DNA of 64,000 nucleotides. It comes from Yoonia sp. F2084L (lineage in GTDB: Bacteria; Pseudomonadota; Alphaproteobacteria; Rhodobacterales; Rhodobacteraceae). The first letter of the stretch is position 1. Each line of letters starts with the position of its first letter. Shown here piece after piece: positions 1-8,214 of this stretch. A program made the position numbers and the translations under genes. The stretch is taken from positions 1 to 64,000 of the forward strand of contig NZ_JALKAH010000002.1 of NCBI RefSeq assembly GCF_023015625.1, read 5' to 3'. The notes beneath the pieces are model-generated. The model saw only the letters and a list, made by a program, of their open reading frames with translations. It ran no database searches and was not told where the DNA came from.

Positions 1-69
1 GCCATCCAATACCATCCGTACAGCGCGTTCGCGGACTTCTGGTGAATACTTGTTCGTTGTCTTTGTCAT
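1..69 (-). CDS. IS3-family transposase OrfA, N-terminal fragment cut by the window edge
   Basis: The first 23 codons read MTKTTNKYSPEVRERAVRMV and then LDG. This is the usual beginning of the OrfA (helix-turn-helix, HTH_Tnp_1) protein of IS3-type elements, which binds the terminal repeats and is joined to OrfB by programmed frameshifting in intact copies. The gene runs off the left edge. I place the start at the ATG whose complement ends at 69, about 50 bases inside the inverted repeat, which is normal spacing for this family. Whether the element is intact cannot be judged here. Confidence 0.8.
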   Translation of the reverse strand, partial: MTKTTNKYSPEVRERAVRMVLDG

Positions 70-122
70 GATGCTCCATCCTACTCATGAGTTGGAGCCT
101 CCGGCAAACCCGGCGCGGTTCA
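1..122 (-). mobile_element. IS3-family insertion sequence, left end only
   Basis: The window begins inside an insertion sequence. Reading the minus strand from 122, the end starts TGAACCGCGCCGGGTTTGCC, which resembles the terminal inverted repeats of many IS3-family elements. The transposase orfA start follows about 50 bases further in. Only this end is visible, so orfB, the other inverted repeat and the target duplication cannot be checked. It lies within the island bounded by the integrase and tRNA-Arg. Confidence 0.75.
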
Positions 123-146
123 CCATGCATATTTTCTGGCCACTGA

Positions 147-356
147 TCAGCCCCGGCCTTGGAGCGGATCAACGCGATTGGCTTCCGCCCATGCATTCAG
201 ATCAGCGCCGCGATAGATGATCTTGCGACCCAAGCGATAGAACGGCGGACCCATGTTTTTGTGACGCCATTGTGCGAGCTTGTCGCGGTCGCCAATGATC
301 TCAAGTTCGCTATCGCCAAGGACGTAGTTTCGGTTTTGCTCGAAGAGATTTGCCAT
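147..356 (-). CDS. AlpA/excisionase-like small DNA-binding protein
   Basis: A 69-residue protein with a single compact winged-helix-like domain. The run GPPFYRLGRKIIYRGADLNA (about residues 36-55) is the typical wing and second-helix segment of AlpA/MerR-type HTH_17 proteins. In integrative elements these act as excisionases or as activators of the integrase gene. A GGAGG ribosome binding site stands 7 bases before the ATG. It is encoded on the same strand as the integrase, with one unknown gene between them. That context favours an element-encoded excision or regulatory factor, but its target is not visible. Confidence 0.72.
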   Translation of the reverse strand: MANLFEQNRNYVLGDSELEIIGDRDKLAQWRHKNMGPPFYRLGRKIIYRGADLNAWAEANRVDPLQGRG

Positions 357-455
357 TTTGTGGCCTCCAACTCATTTTCATTGGAAGCAGGAAAAGCAAA
401 TGGAGTTGAAACCGCCAAGACCCAAGGAAAGCCCGAATGGGCCAGACCAGAAGAC

Positions 456-1247
456 CTAATCTCCGAGACCTTTTGAATACTGTAACAACGCGTTTACTAC
501 ATCTTTGTGTTGTGACGGCGGTCGGAGACCCCCAAAAACACTCCCAAGGGCGTTGCGAGCCTGCGGTTCGAGGTCTTCCGGCGTCAGTTGGCCAACGGCC
601 CATTTTGCAGCTCGCCGGACATTTGCGCGTATCTTGAGTAGTTGAAAGATCTCCTCAAGTGCTCTGGCATAGTCTGTTGACGGATGACCACCATCTCTGG
701 ACGTACCTACGGTTGGTTTTTCTCCGGTTTCCCGTGCGATCTCTCTCGCAAATCGCAACGCAATCGTTCGTGCGTAGTGATTAGGTGGACGTGAGTTATT
801 GCTCCAGAACTCAAGCTCTTGATCCCGCAGCTCTTTCTGGCGCTCAAGCATTGCTTGGTTATAGTCAAACAAGAGCATCGCCAGCACAAACGAGTGTCCG
901 TCTTCTGCTGCATTTTTCTGAATTAGATCAGTGATGTTTGCAGGTCGGTTAGTCCGATATCGTACCCTGACCTGTTCGTCGACATACGTTACCAAAGCCT
1001 TCGCGTGTGTGTCGTCGGTAGCGTCAGAGCTGAAACCTTTCGCCAGCAAGCCCAACAAACCTCTGGTCGCCTTTATCGCATCTTTCACATCTTTAAATTC
1101 TGCGGAAAACTCTTTCTTGTTGTCATGCAAATTTGGCTTGGAAACATCAAATGGGGGGCCAGCAGCACCCAGAATTGTCGCCGCTTCTTTTTGGTAGAAC
1201 CGGTTGGTTATAGCTCTAAGTTGCTCAAAAAGGTCAGGCTCTTCCAT
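456..1247 (-). CDS. Island protein of unknown function, about 263 aa
   Basis: I do not recognise a family. The protein is soluble, charged and probably helical, with no signal peptide or membrane segment. Its N-terminal half has KEFSAEFKDVKDAIKATRGL, and its C-terminal half has several Arg/Lys-rich helices ending in a region that resembles a helical bundle. The ATG complementing 1245-1247 is preceded directly by an in-frame TTG; neither has a clear ribosome binding site. It lies between the AlpA-like gene and the integrase on the same strand, so it is island cargo. Codon use and base composition look more AT-rich than the core genes to the right. It could be a replication, regulatory or defence gene; nothing in the sequence decides this. 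Confidence 0.6.
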   Translation of the reverse strand: MEEPDLFEQLRAITNRFYQKEAATILGAAGPPFDVSKPNLHDNKKEFSAEFKDVKDAIKATRGLLGLLAKGFSSDATDDTHAKALVTYVDEQVRVRYRTNRPANITDLIQKNAAEDGHSFVLAMLLFDYNQAMLERQKELRDQELEFWSNNSRPPNHYARTIALRFAREIARETGEKPTVGTSRDGGHPSTDYARALEEIFQLLKIRANVRRAAKWAVGQLTPEDLEPQARNALGSVFGGLRPPSQHKDVVNALLQYSKGLGD

Positions 1248-1344
1248 CAAAAGGTAGGATGAATGACACCTTTTGTCCGGTCAATACTTTGCTTGAGTTG
1301 CGTTCAATTGGCGATTTCTTACAAAAGGCCTCATTGGGCTAACC

Positions 1345-2565
1345 TTACGGTCTTTCATTTTGTGCCTGAAATGAGTGAAGAGGCACAACATCACCGCTTT
1401 GGCCGGAAGCAAATGAGGACCATCGCTCCATCAGGCCGCGCCGCCGCTCCAACAAATCGGACCGGGCATAGGCGCGCTCAACGTCTGACCCGACCTTATG
1501 CGACAAACTCATCTCTGCCACCTCACGTGGCGCGCCTGCCACCTCAGACGCCCAATCTCTAAATGTAGACCTAAAGCCATGAACCGTGACACCCTCAACG
1601 TTCATCCGGCGCAAGAGCATCAACATCGACATATTGGACAAAGGTTTGTGCCGTTTCTGTCCCTCGAACACGTATTCCGACTGTATTGCTTTGAGTGGCT
1701 CGATGATCGCCAACATTTCATCAGTCAAAGGGACGCGGTGCAATTCGCCTGTCTTCATCCGTTCTTCCGGGCAAGTCCAGAGCCGTGCGTCGACGTCTAT
1801 CTCCTCCCACCGCATCCCCAGAACTTCGCCAGTCCGCGATCCGGTCAGGCAAGTGAAGCGTAGGGCCTTGGCAGACATTGCATTGCGCCCCTTTAGGTCA
1901 GCGTAGAACGCAGGCACGTCCTGCCAGCGCATTGCCTTGTGGTGTTTGGGCTTGGCCTTCACTTTGGGCAAAGCCCCCGCATCCTTAATTGCCGTTACGG
2001 GATTTTCGCCAGACCGAAAGCCTTTGGACCGCGCCACATCGAGAACTGTCTTTATCCGCTGAGCCAGTCGTTTGGCAGTTTCGTGCTTTTCCGTCCAGAT
2101 CGGCGACAGGCACATCATCACTTCGGGCTGGTCGATACTGTCCAACGGCATGCGCCCAATCTTTGGGAAAGCATAATCGCGCAGGGTGTTGATCCATTGC
2201 TGGCCATGCTTAGCATTCTTCCATGTTGGCATCCGCTCAATGTGGACCTGTTGTGCAAATTCTTCAAATGTTGGGATTTCGCGCTGGGCATTGAAACGCG
2301 GGTTCAGGCCCTGTTTGGCCATGCGCCGATATTCCAAGGCTCGTTCGCGCGCTTGGTTGATCGTGACTATATCTGCCCCGCCCAATCCAAAGTCGGTGCG
2401 CAACGCCGCGCCCTTCTTGTTCTTGGCCCCTTTTACCACAACGCGCACAATCCAACGCCGCGCACCCGAAGGATCGACGACGAGATAGAGCCCGCCGCCA
2501 TCGCCGTGACGTCCCGGCCCAAGGTTCTCGACCAGCTTCTTTGTCAGTTTGCCAGATAGGGCCAT
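1345..2565 (-). CDS. Tyrosine recombinase, P4-type prophage/island integrase
   Basis: About 406 residues. The N-terminal DUF4102 arm-binding domain has the diagnostic GDGGGLYLVVDPSGARRW segment, a SAM-like core-binding domain follows, and the catalytic domain is complete. Numbered from the ATG at 2565, the active-site residues seen are Arg244 (in GSRTGEV), His329 and Arg332 (VHGFRSTFRDW), His356 (LSHK) and Tyr366 (RAYARSD). An in-frame GTG eight codons upstream is the alternative start; I prefer the ATG because it gives the usual MALS-type beginning. The gene points away from tRNA-Arg, whose 3' end is about 150 bases from its start, the standard arrangement for an element integrated at a tRNA 3' end. 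All catalytic residues are present, so it is probably functional. Confidence 0.93.
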   Translation of the reverse strand: MALSGKLTKKLVENLGPGRHGDGGGLYLVVDPSGARRWIVRVVVKGAKNKKGAALRTDFGLGGADIVTINQARERALEYRRMAKQGLNPRFNAQREIPTFEEFAQQVHIERMPTWKNAKHGQQWINTLRDYAFPKIGRMPLDSIDQPEVMMCLSPIWTEKHETAKRLAQRIKTVLDVARSKGFRSGENPVTAIKDAGALPKVKAKPKHHKAMRWQDVPAFYADLKGRNAMSAKALRFTCLTGSRTGEVLGMRWEEIDVDARLWTCPEERMKTGELHRVPLTDEMLAIIEPLKAIQSEYVFEGQKRHKPLSNMSMLMLLRRMNVEGVTVHGFRSTFRDWASEVAGAPREVAEMSLSHKVGSDVERAYARSDLLERRRGLMERWSSFASGQSGDVVPLHSFQAQNERP

Positions 2566-2661
2566 GCAAAATACCACATTCAATACCACTCAAGGTATCA
2601 ATATAGACGGTATCGAAAGAAACTCAACATAACTGAACGCGGCAAGAAAAATCATGTTAAC

Positions 2662-2689
2662 AAAAGAAAAAGGTCGCCCAAGACGACCC
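2662..2689 (-). terminator. Rho-independent terminator downstream of tRNA-Arg
   Basis: On the minus strand GGTCG-TCTTGGG-CGACC forms a 5-bp stem, which an extra G-C pair can extend, followed by TTTTTCTTTT. It lies about 30 bases past the tRNA 3' end, between tRNA and integrase. The U-rich tail makes termination of the tRNA transcript likely. Confidence 0.6.
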
Positions 2690-2716
2690 GTTCAAAACGT
2701 TCAAGAATGGTTAGTG

Positions 2717-2793
2717 GCGGACTGGGGAGGATTCGAACCCCCGACCCCTTGATTCGTAGTCAAGTACTCTATCCAACTGAGCTACCAATCCGC
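2717..2793 (-). tRNA. tRNA-Arg (anticodon ACG)
   Basis: Read on the minus strand, the acceptor arms GCGGATT and AGTCCGC pair with one G-U. The D arm contains AGCTCAGTTGGATAGAG, the anticodon stem is CTTGA/TCAAG around the loop CTACGAA (anticodon ACG, read as ICG), and the T arm contains GGTTCGAATCC. CCA does not appear to be fully encoded. This is a common integration site for tyrosine-recombinase islands, and the integrase gene lies immediately on its 3' side. Confidence 0.95.
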
Positions 2794-2851
2794 GTGCCGT
2801 GGCATTTAGACCCCGAACACCGATGATGCAAGTCCCAAATCAGATTCTTTC

Positions 2852-4252
2852 TCATTCCGCCGCGGGCGCTAGTGCGAGGTCTTCTTTGGGTAGCTGGATC
2901 ACGAATGTCGTGCCTGTGTCATCTGTGCGTTGCAGCTCCAACCGTCCGCCATGGCCCCGGATCAGGTCCGCGGCGATCACAAGGCCTAGGCCGCTGCCGC
3001 CCTTCCGCACGCCGCCCTGAAAAGCCTGGAACAGATGTTCCTGAGCTTTCTTGGGCAGGCCCGGTCCGGTGTCGGTGATTGTCAGTTGCCAGGCCTGGTC
3101 ATCCTCATAGGCATGCAGGCCAATCTCGCCGGGTTCATTGGTGGCCATGATCGCTTGCCGCGCATTGCGCACGAGGTTGAAGATCACGCGAAAAAGCTGT
3201 TCGCCGTCGGCCCGCAGGGTCATGGAGGCCGGGATGTCTTCCGCGAACGACAGCGGATAGTCGGCCGCAGCAAGCCTTTCGCTGTCGATCACGTCACTGA
3301 CGATTTGGGACAGGTTCACGCGCGACAGGGCCGGGGCAGGTTCATCAACCCGACCAAAGGCAAGCGTTGTTTCGCACAGGTTCACGGCGCGGGTGATTGA
3401 GCCGACCAGTTTGGGGGCCATGCGTTTGACCAAAGGATCATCAGAGGATTCGATCCGGTCGGTGAAAAGCTGTGCCGAGGTCAGAATGTTACGCAGATCG
3501 TGGCTTACCTTGGCAACTGCACCACCCAATTGCGCAAGCCGTTCCTTTTGCTTGAGCGCACCGGTCAACTGCTGCTGCATCATCTGCAGTGCGTCTTCGG
3601 CATCGCGTAGTTCTCTGACACCCGCTGACGGTGTAATGATCTGGCGCGCATCCTCGGGTGACTTCGCGTAGGCCTGCATGTGATCCACGACACCCTTGAT
3701 CGGCCGCACAAGCAGGATCTGGACCGAGAGAAACAATAGGCTGGCGGTGATGATCGAAATGAATGCCGACAGGAACAGAATGTTGCGCCCATAAGCCAGC
3801 AGGGCATTGCGCAGTGGCATTTCATCCATCGTGACTTCGATCAACAGGCCGCCATCACGTACGGGGTTGCCGATCACCCGAATGATCCGGTCTTCGGTAT
3901 CGACCAATGTCCGCAATGCGTCCGCGATCAATGTCATACTGCTGGGATCGCGCAGATCATAGGTGGCTGTGATGGGCGAAGGAATTGGAGAGGACAGCGC
4001 CAGCTGCCTGATCTCGTCCCGCCGCAGGACCACGTTATAAACTTCCGCGTTTTTCAGCAGCTCAACTTCAAGTGCCGGGCTGATCATATCGTCGGCCTCC
4101 AGCGCGAGCGAGGCAATCTGCGCCCGTTCCAGTCGCGCCAGCAGATAGTCCTCACGGAACCGCGCGATAGATGGCACGAAGATGAAGACTTCGGCCAGCA
4201 TCACGAAGATCACCGTGAGGATCAGAAAGCGACCTGAAAGTGAGTTGGTCAT
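2852..4252 (-). CDS. Membrane-bound sensor histidine kinase without a linked response regulator
   Basis: A 466-residue two-component sensor. It has membrane segments at about 9-29 and 158-182 enclosing a periplasmic sensing region, then a HAMP-like linker, the phospho-acceptor His251 in SHDLRNILTSA, and an HATPase domain. The ATPase domain has an N box (Asn363 in VRNARQA), a G1 box (DTGPG, 394-398) and a G2 box (GGSGLGL, 418-424). The H box reads HDLRN rather than the common HELRT. A GAGGAAAC ribosome binding site precedes the ATG. It is the last gene of a leftward trio, 18 bases after the flavoprotein reductase. No response regulator is encoded nearby, so its partner is elsewhere. Confidence 0.9.
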   Translation of the reverse strand: MTNSLSGRFLILTVIFVMLAEVFIFVPSIARFREDYLLARLERAQIASLALEADDMISPALEVELLKNAEVYNVVLRRDEIRQLALSSPIPSPITATYDLRDPSSMTLIADALRTLVDTEDRIIRVIGNPVRDGGLLIEVTMDEMPLRNALLAYGRNILFLSAFISIITASLLFLSVQILLVRPIKGVVDHMQAYAKSPEDARQIITPSAGVRELRDAEDALQMMQQQLTGALKQKERLAQLGGAVAKVSHDLRNILTSAQLFTDRIESSDDPLVKRMAPKLVGSITRAVNLCETTLAFGRVDEPAPALSRVNLSQIVSDVIDSERLAAADYPLSFAEDIPASMTLRADGEQLFRVIFNLVRNARQAIMATNEPGEIGLHAYEDDQAWQLTITDTGPGLPKKAQEHLFQAFQGGVRKGGSGLGLVIAADLIRGHGGRLELQRTDDTGTTFVIQLPKEDLALAPAAE

Positions 4253-4270
4253 GTTTCCTCGCTTGGGGGC

Positions 4271-5689
4271 TTATGGCAGCCACCGCTGCACGAAGCCGAC
4301 AACACGCTTTACCGTGGGGTTTTCAAAGAGTCTCGGACTAAAATAAGCGCCCGCGGCCCGTTTGTTAACCTCACTGACGGTCGGATAAGGCAGAACCGTG
4401 TTTGCGATGGCCGACATCTTCATCTTATTGGCGATGGCCATGGCCCACATGCCGATCAACTCGCCCGCCATATGGCCTGCGATGGATACACCGACGGGGC
4501 GGCCTTTGACGACCATCACTTTGATCAGGCCTTTGTTTTTGCGTTCGGCAATCAGGCGATCATTGTGGTGAAAATCAAACCGGACAACCTCAAGCGCTGC
4601 ACCATGTTTCTTCTTGGCTTGCGCCTCGGTCAGGCCAACTTGTGCAAGCTCAGGGTCTGTATAGGTGGCCCATGGAATGTGGTCTGTGCGTTGTTTGGAC
4701 GGCAGTCCGAACAGCATTGACCGGATCAGCACACCGGCGTGGTAGCCCGCGACATGGGTAAATTGCAGGCCGCCAGCAACGTCGCCTGCGGCATAGACCT
4801 TTTTGTTGGTGACAGAGCGCAGATCGGGGCCGACTTTCAGGCCCGAACGGTCATGGGCGATGCCACCTGCATCCAGATCCAGTTTATCGGTGTTCACTTT
4901 GCGTCCTACTGCCATCAGCAGGTGAGAGCCCGTGAAGTCACCTTTTGGCGTATGCACTGTGATTGTCTTGCCTTTGCCGCTGATCTTTTCGGCTTGGGCT
5001 TCTTCGATAATGTTGATGCCTTCGTCTTTCATCTTGTCCAAGACGAACGCGGCCATTTCAGGATCGTCTTTCCCAAAGGCCTTCGCGCCTTCGATGACAG
5101 TGACGTTGCAGCCAAGCCGTCTGTGCGCTTGCGCCATCTCCATCCCAATGGGTCCACCGCCGATGACGATCAGATGCTTGGGCTTTTCGCGCAGGTCAAA
5201 GATGTCTTCGTTGGTGTAGTGCTTGACCGTGTCCAAACCGGGGATCGGCGGGACGAAGGGGCCGGAGCCGGTTGCCACCACGAAACGGCGTGCTTCGATA
5301 ATGTTGTCGCCTGCCTGCACTTCGGTTTTGGAGATGAATGTGCCGAATTCTTCGATGACCTGCACGCCCAGACCTTCGAAACGCTCAACGCTATCCACTG
5401 GGGCAATGGTCGCGATCACGTCGTGGACGTGGTCTTTGGCGGCACCATAGTCGACCTGCGCCTCAACTTCACCCACACCGTACTTCGCGCCGTGGGACAT
5501 GGCATAGGCTTGCTTGGCCGACGCGATCAGCGCTTTGGAAGGGACACAGCCATAGTTCAGGCAATCGCCGCCCATTTTGTGGCCTTCCAGCAGGACCACT
5601 TTGGCCCCCATCTGGACGGCACCGGCTGCGATGGACAAACCGCCCGAGCCGCCGCCGATGATGCAAATATCTGTTTTGATCCGGTTCAT
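4271..5689 (-). CDS. FAD-dependent pyridine nucleotide-disulfide oxidoreductase, MerA-like
   Basis: 472 residues. It has an N-terminal FAD dinucleotide fold (IGGGSGGLS), the redox-active pair Cys43/Cys48 in CLNYGC, a second NAD(P) fold (IGGGPIGMEMAQ) and the C-terminal dimerisation domain. The dimer-interface motif is LPYPTVSE, so the His of the His-Glu pair of lipoamide dehydrogenase is absent, as in mercuric reductase. It also lacks the heavy-metal N-terminal domain and the C-terminal cysteine pair of true MerA. I chose the ATG at 5689 because it gives the canonical start. A further ATG 21 codons upstream would run into the preceding gene. It starts 2 bases after the TVP38 stop, so the two are almost certainly co-translated. 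The substrate is unknown; a thiol or membrane-linked electron-transfer role is inference. Confidence 0.88.
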   Translation of the reverse strand: MNRIKTDICIIGGGSGGLSIAAGAVQMGAKVVLLEGHKMGGDCLNYGCVPSKALIASAKQAYAMSHGAKYGVGEVEAQVDYGAAKDHVHDVIATIAPVDSVERFEGLGVQVIEEFGTFISKTEVQAGDNIIEARRFVVATGSGPFVPPIPGLDTVKHYTNEDIFDLREKPKHLIVIGGGPIGMEMAQAHRRLGCNVTVIEGAKAFGKDDPEMAAFVLDKMKDEGINIIEEAQAEKISGKGKTITVHTPKGDFTGSHLLMAVGRKVNTDKLDLDAGGIAHDRSGLKVGPDLRSVTNKKVYAAGDVAGGLQFTHVAGYHAGVLIRSMLFGLPSKQRTDHIPWATYTDPELAQVGLTEAQAKKKHGAALEVVRFDFHHNDRLIAERKNKGLIKVMVVKGRPVGVSIAGHMAGELIGMWAMAIANKMKMSAIANTVLPYPTVSEVNKRAAGAYFSPRLFENPTVKRVVGFVQRWLP

Positions 5690-5691
5690 GA

Positions 5692-6423
5692 TTACAGGCC
5701 TTTCTTGCCGCGAATGGCATTGATCGCGATGGGCAGAGCGGCGAGTACACACAGCCCGATGATGGGGAAGATGATCTGCGGCTCAAAGATGATGCCAAGG
5801 TTCGGGGTTTCGCCGCGGGCAAAAACCTCGCCGAGGCCAGCGCCAACAGAGGTGTAGACAACAGCGCCCGGAATGATGCCAAGGAAGGTCGAGATCACGA
5901 AGCGATGCAGTGGCACCTCCAGGAAAGAAGGGATCAGGTTGGCCAGGAAGAAGGGGACAGCAGGAACCAAGCGGATCAGGAAGAGCATGGACCATTGGTT
6001 CTCATCAATCCCGTCCTTGATCTTCTTTACGGCACCCTCAGAGCTTTCGAGCTTCTTGCCGAGGCTTTCACCAAACCCCCAGCGGGCGGCAAGGAAGATC
6101 GCGGTGGCTCCGATGGTCGCACCAGTCATGTTGAACAGCGCGCCGGGGAACGTCGCGAACAGGAAACCACCAGTCAGCGTGGCGATTGTTGCCCCAGGAA
6201 GGGAGAAGGCAACAATCACTACATAGGCTGCGATAAAGACCAGGACGGTCAGCAGATAGTTGGCGTCACGGAAGCTAAGTAGGGCCTCGCGGTTTTCGGC
6301 CAATGCCTCGAACGTCAGGTAATCACGCAGAAAAAACGCACCCAGCACGGCAACGACGCCGATAATGATCAGGGGCAGCTTTTTGAGTATCGGGTTGGCG
6401 GGGGCTTCGGTCATATCGGTCAT
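5692..6423 (-). CDS. TVP38/TMEM64 (DedA-like, VTT-domain) membrane protein
   Basis: 243 residues with about five to six hydrophobic segments. The characteristic VTT/SNARE-associated core with the GATIATLTGGFLFATFPGAL stretch and a following Gly-rich loop into a long helix is in the middle. Members of this inner-membrane superfamily have been linked to lipid scrambling and membrane homeostasis. The gene begins MTDMTEA; the second ATG three codons in is equally possible. It is the first gene of the operon with the MerA-like reductase and the kinase. The pairing of TVP38 proteins with this kind of reductase recurs in bacteria, suggesting a joint but undefined function. Confidence 0.87.
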   Translation of the reverse strand: MTDMTEAPANPILKKLPLIIIGVVAVLGAFFLRDYLTFEALAENREALLSFRDANYLLTVLVFIAAYVVIVAFSLPGATIATLTGGFLFATFPGALFNMTGATIGATAIFLAARWGFGESLGKKLESSEGAVKKIKDGIDENQWSMLFLIRLVPAVPFFLANLIPSFLEVPLHRFVISTFLGIIPGAVVYTSVGAGLGEVFARGETPNLGIIFEPQIIFPIIGLCVLAALPIAINAIRGKKGL

Positions 6424-6617
6424 CTTTCGGGTCCTATGGGTGTCTGTCGTGGTTGCAGGTTAGATGGACCTATCCCTGCGTTCGCGATACCCACTTCACG
6501 GCGCATTGATGCAAAGCACCCTTGATGTTTCAGTTTTGCGGGGGTCGCCCGTGAAGTCTGTAACATTTGACGTGATCGAAATATGGGAATTGTTGCAGTT
6601 TCACCCCGGCCAGCGCG

Positions 6618-6646
6618 TTGACATGCATAGCTACCCCCTCTAAAGG
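6618..6646 (+). promoter_or_regulatory. Probable sigma-70 promoter for rpmH-rnpA-yidD
   Basis: TTGACA at 6618-6623 is a perfect -35 box, followed by a 17-base spacer and TAAAGG at 6641-6646 as a weak -10 box. It lies about 70 bases before the rpmH ATG in a 291-base gap with no other gene, and faces rpmH. Confidence 0.6.
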
Positions 6647-6714
6647 ACGGGTCTGAATTGTAGTTCGGCTTCGAATCCCCGTCGTGGATTTGGCCACAAA
6701 CCGGAGAGCACGCG

Positions 6715-6849
6715 ATGAAGCGCACGTTCCAACCATCAAACCGGGTTCGCAAGAACCGTCACGGATTTCGCGCACGCATGGCCACGAAGGCCGGTCGCAA
6801 GATCCTGAACAATCGCCGTGCCAAAGGCCGCGCGAAGCTGAGCGCGTAA
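6715..6849 (+). CDS. rpmH: 50S ribosomal protein L34
   Basis: 44 residues, the usual length. The whole sequence fits L34: [20 protein letters not shown] at the start, then a second basic half ending GRAKLSA. It is a very basic protein that binds 23S rRNA in the large subunit. A GGAGAG ribosome binding site precedes the ATG. It heads the conserved rpmH-rnpA-yidD cluster, with rnpA starting 14 bases downstream. Too short to be picked up by many gene callers, but unambiguous. Confidence 0.98.
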   Translation: MKRTFQPSNRVRKNRHGFRARMATKAGRKILNNRRAKGRAKLSA

Positions 6850-6863
6850 GCGCAACAGCCGTT

Positions 6864-7250
6864 TTGACCGATTTGAAACCGCCGGTTGGGCCTGATGATG
6901 GCACTCCGGCGGTTTCTGTTTGCGTATTGACCAAGCGCGCCGACTTTGTGCGCGCGTCTCACGCCCGCCGCCAAGGCACCCCCGGCATCCACCTGCAAGG
7001 CCGCAAACGCGCTGAGGGCGAGGCCAAGGGCATCCGCGTCGGTTTTACCTGCTCCAAGAAAGTCGGCAATGCGGTCGCCCGCAACCGGGCCAAACGGCGC
7101 CTGCGCGAAGTGGCCCGCATTGTCCTGCCCGAAATGGGCCGGGACGGCTGGGATTACGTGCTGGTGGGTCGCAAAGACACGACCGCGACCCTACCTTTTG
7201 AAACATTGGTGGCCGATCTGCGCCGCGCAATGAAAAAGGTCCACGGATGA
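6864..7250 (+). CDS. rnpA: Ribonuclease P protein component
   Basis: About 128 residues. The RNR motif ([14 protein letters not shown]) and the [11 protein letters not shown] segment identify the protein subunit that helps RNase P RNA mature tRNA 5' ends. No in-frame ATG lies between the rpmH stop and the first conserved residues; the ATGATG at 6895 is out of frame. I therefore use the TTG at 6864; a TTG at 6873 is the alternative. The reading frame stays open upstream through rpmH, but that part is not protein-like for this family. Its TGA overlaps the yidD ATG. Confidence 0.93.
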   Translation: MTDLKPPVGPDDGTPAVSVCVLTKRADFVRASHARRQGTPGIHLQGRKRAEGEAKGIRVGFTCSKKVGNAVARNRAKRRLREVARIVLPEMGRDGWDYVLVGRKDTTATLPFETLVADLRRAMKKVHG

Positions 7251-7468
7251 GCCCCTTTGCCTACATCGTTTCATTGCCCGTCCGGGCCTACCGCTTGGTC
7301 TTGTCGCCATGGGTTGGGATGAGTTGCCGGTACCAGCCCACATGCTCGGCCTATTCGCTTGAAGCATTGGAAAGGCACGGGGCGATCAAGGGCAGCTACC
7401 TGACAATAAGGCGTATCCTGCGCTGCCATCCATGGGGTGGATCAGGGATTGATAACGTACCGGACTAG
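7247..7468 (+). CDS. yidD: Membrane protein insertion efficiency factor YidD
   Basis: 73 residues, typical length. The signature [20 protein letters not shown] and then [14 protein letters not shown] is complete, with the three family cysteines. YidD is a small amphipathic inner-membrane-associated protein that assists YidC insertion. The start overlaps the rnpA stop as ATGA, implying translational coupling. In related genomes yidC normally follows; here a 253-base gap and unrelated genes follow instead. Confidence 0.97.
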   Translation: MSPFAYIVSLPVRAYRLVLSPWVGMSCRYQPTCSAYSLEALERHGAIKGSYLTIRRILRCHPWGGSGIDNVPD

Positions 7469-7721
7469 GAACAATTCGCTTCTCAAGGCAACTGCGCAGT
7501 CGCGGCGAATGACTGTTTTTCAGCCCACTGCGGAAGTCTTCAAATTATGCTGCGCACGCTCGCAGCACAAAAATCGCCGCGACCGCTTGGGCCATGCAGC
7601 AGCACAGCGGCGACGAAACCAGCCATTAGAACACAGCGCAGAGCGGATCCGGAGAGCAACTTACGGGTCGCGGACTTAGCGATCCTTCCCGTTGCAAGGG
7701 TTTTGAGTTATTCATTCTTAG

Positions 7722-8177
7722 ATGCCTACTTGTAAAGATGCCCCCGGTCTATTGCTGCGGCCCCTTCAGAGGGCGGACTGGGGCTGGGTCTTGGATTGGT
7801 TCAGCGATCCATGGCTTAACAAAGAGCTTGGACCGCTAGACGACGCGTGGCTAGAGCACGTTCTGAATCAAGTTGATGGTATTGAACTCGTTGCGACGGA
7901 GAGTGAGCAACCAATTGGATTGACAGGAATAACATGGTCCGACGCCACGTCTGGCTATCACACAATCACTAGCTTTTCTGTCAACCCTGCTCAACGAGGA
8001 CGCGGCATTGGTCGCAAGGTTTTGGATGCAACAATCCGATGGTCTGGGCACCCCAAAGGCAGCGGATGGATTGCATTCGTCGCCAAGGATAACCTCCCGC
8101 CGGCCAAATTACTCTTGTCTGCTGGGTGGTTAGAAGACAGCGAGATAAAGGGTATGAGAAAGTTTCGGTGGACTTGA
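7722..8177 (+). CDS. GNAT-family N-acetyltransferase
   Basis: 151 residues. Motif A, with the acetyl-CoA pyrophosphate-binding loop QRGRGIGRKV, lies at about residues 89-98, preceded by the beta-strand SFSVNP and followed by the C-terminal NLPPAKLLLSAGW segment usual in GNAT enzymes. The substrate cannot be read from the sequence. No good ribosome binding site precedes the ATG. The gene is clearly less GC-rich than rpmH-yidD and sits alone between two non-coding gaps, which suggests recent acquisition. Confidence 0.85.
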   Translation: MPTCKDAPGLLLRPLQRADWGWVLDWFSDPWLNKELGPLDDAWLEHVLNQVDGIELVATESEQPIGLTGITWSDATSGYHTITSFSVNPAQRGRGIGRKVLDATIRWSGHPKGSGWIAFVAKDNLPPAKLLLSAGWLEDSEIKGMRKFRWT

Positions 8178-8196
8178 TAGGTCTGGGCTCAGAGCC

Positions 8197-8214
8197 GCCG
8201 AATGCTCATTCGGC
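8197..8214. repeat. 18-base inverted repeat after the GNAT gene
   Basis: GCCGAATG-CT-CATTCGGC is a perfect inverted repeat starting 20 bases after the GNAT stop. It has no T-tract on either side, so it is not a convincing terminator. It may be part of a degenerate intergenic repeat. Confidence 0.4.

Noticed and set aside
4739-5857. 372-codon plus-strand open frame
   Set aside because: It lies wholly opposite the flavoprotein reductase and TVP38 genes, whose motifs are unmistakable. It has no recognisable domain.
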